The translations under genes were made by a program, and so were the position numbers. Below the pieces are notes generated by a model that saw only the letters and a list, made by a program, of their open reading frames with translations, did not search any database and was not told where the DNA came from. From Gnetum montanum (Eukaryota; Streptophyta; Gnetopsida; Gnetales; Gnetaceae), in the NCBI GenBank assembly GCA_015680685.1, contig MNCI01030304.1:599607-663606 (forward strand): a DNA stretch of 64,000 nucleotides, read 5' to 3'. Below, piece by piece: positions 47,079 through 57,540 of the stretch (the first letter of the stretch is position 1; each line of letters starts with the position of its first letter).

Positions 47079-47652
47079 TGATGAGTGGCGNCTTGTTGGG
47101 ATCACCACGCGTAATGCACATGCTTGAAGTGATCGTANNNNNNNNNNNNNNNNNNNNNNNNNNNNNNNNNNNNNNNNNNNNNNNNNNNNNNNNNNNNNNN
47201 NNNNNNNNNNNNNNCGTACACATCCTTAGATGCTCGTAATCAAGTCGTACTCATACCGCATTCTAGGAGTTTAAGGGTGAGAGAGAAAATAATAAATAAA
47301 ATTCTATTCCATGCACTGCAAGGTTTATCCAAAAAGCTCGTCTTTATTTCCGTACACAACTTGTGTTTAGGTACAATGTTGCTCGAATAAAGATCCGTTC
47401 ACTTTGGGACTCCTACTACAGGCACATGGAAAATATTCTATCTCTGGAGTGATCAAACTGCCAGAGTTTCCCTACTTCTAACTCAGGATGGGAAATAAGG
47501 GGAGTGCCGCCTCTTATTTATAGATTTGGTGACAAACCGCGATATCGCGTACGCGACATCGTAGGGGACGACGCGATATTGCATACGCAATATCGCATAT
47601 GTAATATCGCATGGGATGTGATATCGTGGCTCATGCGAATTGTGTCTCATCA
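47079..47652 (-). repeat. 5' LTR of element 4, incompletely assembled
   Basis: Matches the 3' LTR but is broken by a single n at 47091, across which about 340 bp of LTR is missing, and by 77 N at 47138-47214. The U3 end (47536-47652) has extra palindrome units relative to the 3' LTR (CGCAATATCGCATATG and GTAATATCGCATGG). Confidence 0.85.
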
Positions 47653-47657
47653 GCGAA
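47653..47657. repeat. Target-site duplication of element 4, right copy (GCGAA)
   Basis: Pairs with GCAAA at 40756-40760; read on the minus strand it encodes the duplicated FA of element 6 RT. Confidence 0.75.
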
Positions 47658-48470
47658 TCTAGGGATAAAGAAAGATCTAAGAGACTTTTTACTTGTGGGA
47701 TGTTTAATGTTCTATATTGCTTGAATTTAGGGGTTATCTATAGTAATTTCTTCTTGAATGATTACATGGCCTAGTAAACTTTCAAACTTAATCCCAAAGA
47801 TACATTCTTTTTAGATTTAATGAAATATGATACTCATAACATCTGTCAAAAACTTGTTGGAGATGACCAATATGATCTTCCTTCTTTTTCAAAAAGATAG
47901 TGATATCATCCAAATAAACTACAACGAACTCACCTATTAAACCTTTAAAGGTTAAATTGATTGTTTTTTGAAAAGTAGCTCCAACGTTTGACAATCCAAA
48001 TGACATTCTTTGGTAAGTAAAAGTTCCCCACTTGGTGATAAATGTTGTTTTATATTTGTCACCCTTATTTACCATGATCTGATTATAGCTTGAAAATCCA
48101 TCTAAGAAAGAATATACCTAATAACCTGATACATTGATTAACATCTACTCAATTCTAGTAAGTGGGAATTTATCTTTTTCCAAGGCTTCATTCAAATTTT
48201 TGAAATCCACACAAAGTCTAATATCACCATTCTTCTTTCTTACTAGTACAAGGTAAGTAAGCCATGTCAAATATTAGATTGGATATATGACTCAAACTTG
48301 TAATAACTTCTTGATCTCAACTTTCATAGCTAGCTCAAATGATGGATTAAATTTCCTTTGTTTTTGCTTAACTATATTACAAGCATCTATAAAAGGGATT
48401 TTATGTGTCATCACCTCTAGTCAAAAATTATTAAGATCATCATAAGACCAACCAAAATTTTCCAAATAAT
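47658..48470 (-). pseudogene. RT catalytic part of element 6
   Basis: RKKNGDIRLCVDFKNLN (about 48190-48245), FPLTRIE, FLDGFSSYNQI (about 48065-48100), then an open stretch 48075-47788 with TTFITKWGTFTYQRMSFGL, GATFQKT and the intact catalytic box VVVYLDD (YLDD at 47905-47916). It ends SLRSFFIPRFA at the element 4 junction. Several stops upstream. The polymerase core residues survive although the gene is interrupted. Confidence 0.9.
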
Positions 48471-48559
48471 TTTTTAGGAGTAATAATAGATTTTTCTTGA
48501 AGACTAAATCCTTTTCCTTCATGACATTTAACATCTTTGGCATCTCAGTAGATCGTAAA

Positions 48560-49000
48560 TTCATTGCTTCATAAGCTTGACCATCTAGATTCTGTATATC
48601 CTTTCTAATAAGCTGATTTTTACTAAATCTATTCACAAACTAATCTTAAATATTACTTAATGGTGATTTTCTAGATTCCTTTTTCCAATACTATCTTAAT
48701 TCCAATACACAAAGCTTCATACTCAACCTTATTATTTGTACAAGGGAGAGATAGATGAATTTCTTTGAATATTTTTGGGAAATCATATTTTACTAGAACT
48801 ATTCCAACTCCTACACCTTCGAGTAATAAGAACGATCAAAGTATAGTTCCCATTTGCTCACATCTTGAAATTTCTCCTTTTCTAAGTTAGGAACTTCTTG
48901 AAGTATGGAAATTCTTGTTTCAAAAGCTCTTGTCTTAACAACTTTATTCTTTCCATTTGAGGTAATGTTTTCGTTCATCAAAGGCTCACTGTATATGTAT
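48560..49000 (-). pseudogene. RNase H-like domain upstream of RT, element 6
   Basis: WELYFDRSYYSK (first catalytic Asp, about 48820-48860), then after a one-base shift GVGVGIVLV (about 48780-48805) and PCTNNKVEYEALCIGI (catalytic Glu, about 48690-48740), the signature of an RNase H fold. It is read in one series from protease (49480) into RT (48470). This is a second RNase H in addition to the one after RT (39965-40430). Plant Tat-type elements carry an extra archaeal-like RNase H, commonly placed after RT-RNase H. I believe a plant group with the protease-side placement exists but cannot cite it. Confidence 0.7.
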
Positions 49001-49009
49001 ATTTGATTC

Positions 49010-49480
49010 AATTTCCCTTTCTAAGGTAGCCACATATGTGAGTAATCTATTGATATATAACCTAAGAAATTCTTACTCTAACTTCTACTTAACAAAAGAC
49101 TATGTGAATCTGGTATGTTTGCCACTTAAATAGTTACTCTACTTTTGATGTGAGGTTTAGAAGTGATTTCTAATCAAACATTGGGAAGTTGATCCACAAT
49201 CTTTACTCTATTCTTGTCCACTTGAACAATCTTTCTACTTGATTCTTCAGGAATGAAACCAAGTTTTTTGCATATAGATAATGACATAATAGTAGAGGTA
49301 GCTCCAAAATCGATGAAAAAATTGTGAAGATACTTGTTTTTTTAACTTCATTATCAAAAGAAAATGAGGAGCTTTCTTCTTAGGAGTACAATCATAACTA
49401 GCTTTTGGTTTATCATCATTGTTGGACACATAGCTTAATTTTGACTCTCCAACTCTCTTTTACCTTTAAGAAACTCTAAA
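49010..49480 (-). pseudogene. Aspartic protease of element 6
   Basis: Active-site strand NFFIDFGATSTIM (Asp-Phe-Gly; 49303-49311 covers the triplet), then LSICKKLGFIPEE and a C-terminal part LLLSRSxSKNFLGY ... HMWLPxKGKLNQIYI. One frame with four or five stops runs from the active site through to the RNase H-like domain. It differs from the Asp-Ser-Ser proteases of elements 3 and 4. Confidence 0.75.
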
Positions 49481-49499
49481 GCCTTTCTTTGATGATCAC

Positions 49500-50990
49500 C
49501 TATTTGTAGTAACTGATATATGATGATATTGGCCCTAATATGTTTAAGATCTTCAATCAAATCATATTCTCCATCTCCATAAAAGCTTGATTTCTTCATT
49601 CATTTATTAAAAGTTTGATTTTCAGTACTTTGCTCTACTTGATCTTCTTTATTTTTATTTTTCTCTTTTCAACTTATTTCAAAAATATTTCTCTTAGTAG
49701 ATGAATTAGAAATAACATTTGGAGGCCTAGAAGTAGTTAATCTTTCTTTTGATCGCATATTATATCCATTTTCCTCATTATTATTACACTCTTCATCTGA
49801 TGATGTATCTTCTTTGGAACTTGATAGAGAAGAAGTATCAATAGATCCATTATTAGAAGATTTGCTTGCGTAATGCACACTAGATAGCTCATTATTTGAT
49901 TCAATGTCAAGAAAGTTGGATGTAATGACATCACTTTCATCCTCATCTTATACTAACTTAGTATCTTGATGTTTATATTTTCTATTTTTCTTTTCTTATT
50001 TAATTTAAAATTTTTTCAAAGCTTTCTCTAATTTAACTACCTTGTTGGAAAAGTCTCTTAGTAATTGTCCTTTTTTAGATTCTCTACTTTCTAACTCTTG
50101 CTTTGTCTTAACACGAGACAGTCTCAGTAATGCTTTTAGTTGAGCAAAATCTTGCATAAAAATCATCATTTTCTCTTCTTTTTTTCAAGTTGTGATAATC
50201 GCTTCATTGTTCAAATTTAGTTTTTTTTACTTGTATAGCTTCACTAAAGTAGTCATTCAATGTTATCAAGTTTGGAGTTCTTCTCAACCAGATTGAAATA
50301 TTGGGATTTATAGCCTTAAGGTAAGTATCTTTAAGAATTTCATTTGATGATCTATATTGTCTTTAAAAGAGCCCATAAATTCATTGAAACTTAATGTTGA
50401 AATCTCTAATTGACTCTTTGACTCCTTGCTTAGCTTGTATAAGCCCATAGTATAGTTGTTGTTGATCCAATTGCTTGCCAACTTGGGCCAAGAAAAGACT
50501 CTTCATATCATCTCCAACTTGTGATACTATTACTTGTCAAGTTTGAATACTAAATCTAAGGAATATCCTTTAAATTTTCTATGAACAACCTACAAGCTTG
50601 ATCATGGTGTTGAACATTTACATGAGCTAAAGCTAACTCAAATAAGTGAATGTATTCTTTAGCCAAGTAAGCTTTTCCAGGAATAAAAGACTCAGACATA
50701 TATTTGTAAACTACCTTAGGAATATCTTTGTAGTTTTGAAATCCTAATGATGTAATTCTTTGCCAAGGATTTTCCATCCTACTAGAATTCTTTTTAATCA
50801 TTGAACTCTTACATTTCTTTAACTTTCTCTTATAGACTAATAAACAAGATAGAAGGGGTGATCTTCTTATCTTTCTAGTCTTTACTCCAGTACTTGTTCC
50901 AAACTCAAGAACCTTTTTATGTTCTTCTTCTGATGAATAATCAATCTTATAATTAAGAATTTCTTTAGAACCTCTAAAATCTTCCAAACT
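49500..50990 (-). pseudogene. gag of element 6
   Basis: The open part 50556-50987 contains RMENPWQRITSLG, YMSESFIPGKAYLAKEY and HDQACRLFIENLKDIP, typical of Gag of this plant Ty3/gypsy group. The downstream part is badly broken. 49669-49878 is Ser/Asn/Glu-rich (SLSSSKEDTSSDEE), then YGDGEYDLIEDLKHIRANI near 49530-49590 leads to protease. No zinc knuckle is visible. Confidence 0.6.
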
Positions 50991-51132
50991 ACTAGTCTAT
51001 TGGGTCATGAACTAAAAATAGTATCTAATTTCTTAAACCCTTCTAGTAAGAAATAACTATTGGTGTGCTATGATTATTAGACTTATGAATGTAGAGGAAA
51101 AAATTTCAGCCCTCCTTCTAGCATCAAAAAAT

Positions 51133-51271
51133 TTTTTGGTGACTATTTGGGATGCAACTACCAATGGGTGGGAGCCTAACGTTCTCATGACCTTGGGAAG
51201 TCACAGGATGAAAGGTGTTCTTCAAATAGGGTTTAGGTGTTTGCTGGTTTCTAGCAACACTAAGGCCTAGA
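51133..51271 (+). repeat. 138-bp dispersed repeat, copy 2
   Basis: Direct repeat of 34692-34829, covering TATTTGGGATG...GGGTGGGAGCC...GGGTTTAGGTG...AAGGCCTAGAT. Similarity stops sharply after GCCTAGAT. It lies between gag of element 6 and the copia LTR. Confidence 0.7.
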
Positions 51272-52547
51272 TTTTGGACCTTTTGATGTGTTTTTGTGTG
51301 TCCAAAATGTTAAGAAAAATGGAGTCAAAGATTGTTTGCATGGCTATGTGATTATTGTGTTTGTAGGACTTAGTATATGGGAAACCAAGATGAGTTGAAG
51401 AGGACAAGGAACAAAATGTTTAGAGCTCAAAGGAGGAGGTCATCCACATGGTATTCGAATGAACGTGTAAGAACTTCAAAGAACATGGACAAGGACTAGA
51501 TACTATGCAAGAAAAGTTATCATCATCAAAGAATATAGAAGATCAAGGTTATGGACAAGGAACAATGCATTCCAAAGACAAAGGAAGATGAAGAAAGATG
51601 TCTCTGGGAAGTAGCTGATGTCTTGGCAGAATTGGAGTAAACTTAGGTAAAGATGTCTTCAGAAATAGCAAGATGGATTTCTTAGATAAAGACATCTTTC
51701 AAGAGGCAAAGATGTCTTTATAGAATGAAGGCCAGTACTAGAAAGACATCTTCCACAAGACAAAGACATCTTCCAAAATGGAGACTTCAAAAAGATGTCT
51801 TTCACAAAACAAAGACATCTTCCTAGAATTGAAGGCAAATTTAGAGAGACATCTTAGGCATGATAAAGACATCTTTCATGACTATTTTTAATCATTAACT
51901 AGTCATTGCACAAGTTCCAAGAAGGATTTAGAAACACGGTAGCTATAAGAAGACTTGATGTGCATTGGGAAATGGAAAAGCCTTATTGTATTTATTGTAT
52001 AATCATCTGTAATCATTGAATTCTCTATTGCTTCTCATTATCTTGTCATTTTGGCATTGTAAAGTGTGTTGGACCTCAAAGTGAAAGGATCAGCAAACCT
52101 AGTTGCATTCATTCCTTGTAATTATTATTCTCTTGTTGCTCTGTGAGGTTGATGTGCTTCTTGCAGAAAGGAATCTTGCTTGACCTTGTTGGGATCTTGT
52201 AGGATTGAGTTGTTGGTGTTGTAATACAACATTCTAGTGTGGAGCTCAAGATTGTAAAAGTTATGGAAGCCTTGAAACCACATTTCCAAGCTTGATGGGA
52301 CCTTGTAGGGTTGAGTGATTGGTGCTGTAGTACAACACTCTAGAGCAGGGCTTGAAGACTATATAGGGTGTGGACCCTTCAACCATATTTTAAGAGTAAT
52401 AAAGTTTGGAGGTCTGCTTGTGAACTACCCTCCAAGTATGGACTACCCAAGTTAGGGAGCCATGTTAAAATTTGTATGTGCTTTATGTTAAAGAATTTTT
52501 ATTTGGGGAACTTATTCATCCCCTCCTTCTAAGTTCAATGATTGACA
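51272..52547 (+). repeat. 5' LTR of Ty1/copia element 7 (left edge uncertain)
   Basis: Placed by its right end next to a tRNA-iMet primer site at 52550. 51594-51890 holds about eleven AGACATCT/AGATGTCT octamers in both orientations. 52185-52396 is a 106-bp tandem duplication (CTTGTTGGGATCTTGTAGG... / CTTGATGGGACCTTGTAGG...). I could not fix the 5' end; TGTTTTTGTGTG near 51290 is one candidate. Confidence 0.6.
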
Positions 52548-52549
52548 AG

Positions 52550-52565
52550 TGGTATTAGAGCTTGG
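52550..52565 (+). promoter_or_regulatory. Primer-binding site, initiator tRNA-Met type
   Basis: TGGTATTAGAGCTTGG, one change from the plant copia primer site TGGTATCAGAGC. It marks a Ty1/copia element. Confidence 0.8.
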
Positions 52566-52602
52566 TACTCTGACACTCTTCATCAATCTCCAAGAGTGAA
52601 CA

Positions 52603-54157
52603 GTGGAAGGGGCTTTCAACATTAGATATACTTGGTCAAGGAGACTAATTGTTTTTATCAATTGCTTTATCCTATCTCTATATCATAAATGCAAAAAAGG
52701 TAAATCTTTCATTATATTTATAAATAAAAGTGTCTACTCTTGCAAGCTTAATAGTGTTTGTGATATTGATGAAATGTATGGAATATTTTGCAATGACATT
52801 ATTTCTTTTAAAACTTTATGCATTAAGATAAAAGATTCTTTGCATATTAAGGAAATGAAAATGATAGTTCTTAATGATGAATGTTCTTATCTCAAGAAAG
52901 AAAACTAAAAACTTAAGACTAAGGTTCAAAAACTAACCTATGTGATTGAGCAAATGAACAAGAACTCTTTGTCCAAAGACAAAAAGCAAACAAATGGATG
53001 TCTGAGAAATTTCTCAGAAGAAAATCGATCCAATCAATTCAAAGATAGAGAAAGACTTAAGGAAAGAGCTAAAAATATTTCAAATTCTAATTTTGATCTT
53101 TCTTCTATAGAATATTGGATATGTGGTGGAAGAGGCCATTTGGCCTTCGAATGCCTTAATGCTTACAGGTATCAAGAGAAAGAGTATAGTGAAGAAATGA
53201 GAAGAAGTAATAGTCATATAAGTTGGAATGATGAAGATGCATCAACTCAAAAAGATAAAAGGAAAACAATTTCTTCACCAGCTGTGATGATGGAGACCAA
53301 GGCAAGGAAGAGGTAGGTGACATCTGAAAAGATCCTCATCTCATCTATATGGCTCTCATAGATGACGATGTTGACCTTTCTAATGATGATGATCAATCTA
53401 ATAATGAGAAAGAGAAGTATAATATATTGTTTAAGTTGGAAAGTATTTATGTAAAATTAACTAAGTAAAAACTAAGGATTATGATATTTCTTCATTAAAT
53501 TTAACTCTTCCAAAAGAAATCTTAGACCTTAGGGTTGAGAATAAAGAGCTAACCCAATCTTACAAGCATATCAAGGAAGAGCTTGTAGATGCCAAACTTG
53601 TGAATGATAGGCTGGTCAAGGGAAAATGCTTGGGCAACAAAGAAGTCCAAAGGACAAAAGTGGTCTAGGATGTTGTTAATAGGAACAAGCATTTACATCA
53701 ACCTCATCTAAACAAGAGACCACTCCAAAAGTTGAGGTAAACACTAGCACTATAGGAAATCAAAAGGTAACTCCAAAGGTAAATTACTTTAATCACAATA
53801 GAAAGATTTGACGTTACTACTATAATAGGCCAGGGCACAAGCAATGGAATTGTCATTTAAAATATTATCAGTTAAATACATGGTCATATCATTAGATGCC
53901 TTGGTNAGCACAAGCAATGGAATTGTCATTTAAAATATTATCAGTTAAATACATGGTCATATCATTAGATGCCTTGGTCTTATCCAAATGTGTTAAGAAA
54001 GGAAATCTTGAAGGACAATAGGAAAACTCAAAAGGACAAGGGAGTGAAGAAAGATTGGAGAATTAAGAAAAATGAGGATGAGAATGAGAAGGTGCTCTCC
54101 AAAAAATTTCTAAGAGAGAGTCAAGTCTTGAAGATTGAGGAAGTTTGCATAAGATGA
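52603..54157 (+). pseudogene. gag of copia element 7, decayed and truncated
   Basis: 52603-52905 and 52942-53316 are open: MYGIFCNDIISFKTLC, then a Lys-rich coiled segment, then the knuckle YWICGGRGHLAFEC (about 53111-53152), where the first Cys of C-x2-C-x4-H-x4-C is Tyr. A charged linker with VDLSNDDDQSNNEKEKYN (about 53357-53450) and a helix ILDLRVENKELTQSYKHIKE (about 53520-53580) follow. A second decayed knuckle YYYNRPGHKQWNC lies near 53817. The end (53969-54157) is Lys/Glu-rich. No protease, integrase or RT follows; the element is truncated near 54160. Confidence 0.65.
53835..53978 (+). repeat. Exact 71-bp direct duplication around an n
   Basis: 53835-53905 and 53908-53978 are identical and separated by 'na' (n at 53906). 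Most likely two overlapping contig ends joined without merging. Confidence 0.9.
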
Positions 54158-55079
54158 GAAACCTCAAAAGAGGAATCTCATTCATTAGCATTGTAAGCAT
54201 CTTCACTTTCTTTGACAAGAAAGGTAAGTAGATGCAAGTATTTAATATATTTTAAGACTATGGAAAATTAGCTCTAGGTTCTACAAATATTAAGATAAGA
54301 ATGTTTGATATGAGTGAGGTATTATTGGTTGTTAGATAAAATGTTTGAACAATACTATCACTATGAACTTTGATATTTAATTATACAGTGATATCAATCC
54401 ACATCCCCTTAATCGATATAGTTCAATAAAGAAAATTTTTTGCTGAGGCCCTCACATTTGAATAGTATGATCATGATGAAAAATGATATCTAATTATACA
54501 ATAATATTGATTTATATAGAAGTTGTGATTTGAATTGATATGGTAAATTATATCTAAGTAGAGAATTGATATCGATTGTGACCATGATATGAATCGACCT
54601 TTTTGGTATCTAAGTACTTCAAAGACTTGATGAAGATTGATATAATAAAAAGAAGATAAAAAATATAACCCAACAGTAAGATAGTGTGTGAAAAATAAAA
54701 TACCACTATCCAATGGGATAAATCATTTCTCAGCAAATGTTGCATAGCACTAGGGCTCATATGGTTGTCTCTTTCTTTCTCTATGATTCCAATGCATCTA
54801 AAGTATAGCTAAGAAAGGGCCATGATTAGGGATCACATCTACCCAAGCACCACTCTGTCCAGACACTAGGTAAGTCTTACCCTACTAAGTTAGGGTACTT
54901 TCTTGTTTTTCTTGGATAGAGAATGACATTTTTTTCCAATCTAGCAATTTTAGCATGTAAGTAGGGATATAAATGATAGAATCTTCTACTATAGAGTAGC
55001 AAACAAAGGTAATTATATGCCTCATTGAGAAAATTAACATCAATTTCTATATGTTTAATTTTCTTGTCATCTCATAGGC
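54158..55079. other. AT-rich stretch with GATATCGAT-type motifs
   Basis: No coding sequence. 54370-54600 has several GATATCAAT, CGATATAG, GATATCGAT and GATATGAATCG variants; similar motifs return at 56690-56990. This may be paired LTR U3 remnants around the fragment at 55080-56090. Confidence 0.4.
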
Positions 55080-56090
55080 ACCTAGGAGCGAAAGACCGAA
55101 GATCACCCTATTCCATGCTAAAGCAAACTACACAGAGTGGTTTGATTACACTAATGTAGCCACTCGTTAACAAATTAAGGTGATGGGATGTGGGGCATTC
55201 ATCAAACCCCCTATCAACTAGTTCTACTTAGAGAAAATCTTGGAATTTTATCAAAATTTGAAGCCCCACATCACCTAGGAAGATCCTCTAGAGTGATACG
55301 TAGTTTCCTTAGTGAGGAAAACTAAGATCAAAATCATGGTAGCATGGATTCAAGAGTGTTTTCACCTACTTGTTGGTGATGAAGATATATTCAAATCGAA
55401 GGCTAGCACTAAGGAAAAATATGATCTTCTCTAGCAGTTCACAAGAGAGTCTGATTCCAACAGGATTCAAACATAGGGACTTCACTTTATGAATCTACAT
55501 CTAGAGCACCAAGTGATGGAAAAGTTGATCATTACCAATGTCCTACCATCAATGCACACCATGTACATTTTCAGCCCAACCCTTTAGGCTATCAAGGATT
55601 TGAAATTTGGTGAGGAAGCCAACTTTGCATACCTATTGCTCAAGTACATGGTGTATTATTACAATGATGATGCACTTAAAATACATTTTCCTTTTATGAT
55701 TTCAGCCATGTTATGAAAGTTGGATCTGTTGGAGCCCCAAACTAGCATGAAGGTAAACCTCACTATCCTAAAGAAGGACATCTTTGTGAGGTTACTCAAG
55801 TTCTACACCAAGACGGTTCTTTCATTAAGGAATCCAACAACCAAGGTTTCATGTTAATGTCCTAGGCTAATGAGGTATGGGAACTTTAGAAGGAAATGAG
55901 GACATAGCTTTAGGAAGTAAAGTCTACCTAGCATGAGATCTTGACCATGTTGGAGGAGTAAGTTATCCTTTCATGACAATGGATAAGAGGGTTTCTAGCA
56001 TTTAGAGGAATGTGCATTTGTAGATTCGGGATGATGTTAAGGGAGCTAAACCCTTACATTTTAAGGAAGATATGGAAGTAGAAGGAGGAT
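55080..56090 (+). pseudogene. Plant transposon-protein-like ORF remnant
   Basis: One frame with repeated TAG/TGA/TAA stops: FHAKANYTEWFDYTN, GAFIKPPIN, YLEKILEFYQNLKPHI, YVVSLVRKTKIKIM (about 55120-55345), then LIITNVLPSMHTMYIFSP, EEANFAYLLLKYMVYYY and LKIHFPFMISAML (about 55530-55720). The order resembles the domain in element 2's extra ORF (7737-10519): an N-terminal FY-NL block, a His-rich middle and a FPFxI segment. It ends in a Leu/Lys-rich tail. Probably the extra ORF of another Athila-like copy. Confidence 0.5.
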
Positions 56091-57540
56091 ATGACATTTG
56101 ATCCTTATGTATGTTTACTTGTAATAGGGTCAAAGAGGTCATTTTATTATTTAGAATTTGAACTTGGACATGTTTAATTTTTGTTCATACTATGTACATA
56201 ATCTCTTTGGTAATGAACTTGGATTATGATGGATGATGGAGATTTAATTTCCAAGATTTCTTTATATTGTGAACATTATTAGAATTTGGAAGAATTGGAA
56301 TGAAATTTTTTCTTTAGTTTGAAGCACTATTTTGAAGTTAGAATCAAATGATAAATTATGATTACTTTATACCATGGTTACATTTAGGTTCGGTAATGGT
56401 TAAAATATTTAGAGAATTGCAAGAAGCCATTTGATTTTAATTTAGAAGTAGCCTCTATAATATATTTCATAGATATATTCATGTCTAAATTATATTTTTC
56501 ATCTTTGTTGGCTAGGCACTAGTCAAAGTCTAGTAGGGGCCTATGATAAACCCCCAATTAACTTCATTTTAAGGAAAATTTGTTTAAAATTTTATTTTTT
56601 GTTCTCTAGCCATACTAAATTACATCAAATTCTTTGATATTACATTATATGTATTAATGACATTTTTAGCATTTGTGTATAACAAGGTATTTTGATAGTG
56701 ATAGGTATTGAGCCATATCAATTTGCATAGAGAACTTCAACAAAAATCAACAACAAACATATGGATCTGCATCACTAGAATTAACTTGTATCGATCCAAT
56801 TTGCATCAATCTATACAGAGGTCACAACAACTATTGATAACATTGGAGCTAAGAGGATACAGAACTCTCTATGGTATGGATATATTGATTCATGTCACAG
56901 ACACTATGAAGATCAAAATTCGAGAGACATAGTAGTTGTAATTTATATCAATAAGTACCTATAATAGTATCGATCCATATTGATGTCCTCAATGCAAATT
57001 AATATGTCTATCTTCCCAATTTTTCCTAGAATAAAGATGTAAGATCTCTCAGTATAAAAAGGGGAGCACCTTATTGAAGCAAGAGTGACTTAATACCCAA
57101 GAGAACTTGCATCAAGTTGGAATCATTTTTCTTAATTCTTCTTAGAATTGTTAAATGAGGATTTGTTGAACCTTGTGGGAACTATAGACCATTGGAGTCC
57201 ATCTATGAGTTGCTGAGACTACTACACTCTGAAAAAATGAGGAAAAATCATAGATTGGATGATGTCTTCCTTGTGATCCTCAAAACTCATTATTTATACT
57301 CATTGATTTCAAACTTGATTTAATCATTTAATTTCCATTCTTGAACTTAAGATTAGAAGTTAGGTCAAAAGTTTATGATTTAGTTATGAGTGATAATCAT
57401 AAGCATGGGATTTGATTGGATTTGAATCTAATTTTTTATTGTCTTGATGATTCCTTTGACATTCTACTATTCCTTTATGGATATGACTCATGGGTTAGTC
57501 ATAGACGAGGTGACATTACTGCATCAAAGGTAATCTAACA
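56091..57540 (+). other. LTR-like region with TATA box
   Basis: No coding sequence. GATATCGAT-like motifs at 56690-56990 (TATCGATCCAATTTG, TATCGATCCATATTG) are followed by TATAAAAAGGGG at 57053 and a transcribed-looking stretch, the same layout as the LTRs of elements 1-4. LTR ends and a primer site were not found. Confidence 0.4.
57053..57064 (+). promoter_or_regulatory. TATA-box-like sequence
   Basis: TATAAAAAGGGG following CTCTCAG, downstream of the GATATCGAT motifs; a strong TATA match, context LTR-like. Confidence 0.45.

Larger units (their letters stand above)
40761..47652 (-). mobile_element. Athila-like element 4, gag-protease only
   Basis: Both LTRs, primer site, gag, protease, post-pol region and polypurine tract are present; RT, RNase H and integrase are absent. 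PR-linker sequence runs directly into the post-pol region at about 43675. LTRs look over 90 percent identical where both are sequenced, so this is the youngest element here. It is inserted in RT of element 6, with a 5-bp target duplication. Length 6.9 kb as assembled, with the 5' LTR shortened by assembly gaps. Confidence 0.9.
38816..51000 (-). mobile_element. Ty3/gypsy element 6, split by element 4
   Basis: Minus-strand order from the right: gag (about 50990-49500), protease (49480-49010), an RNase H-like domain (49000-48560), RT (48470-47658), then element 4 as an insert, the remainder of RT (40755-40440), RNase H (40430-39965) and integrase (39800-38816). The frame resumes across the insert with the target duplication: the right side ends ...RFA and the left side starts FAKITKPL. 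No LTR is confidently identified on either side. Motifs fit the non-chromovirus (Tat/Athila-side) plant Ty3/gypsy group. Confidence 0.8.
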
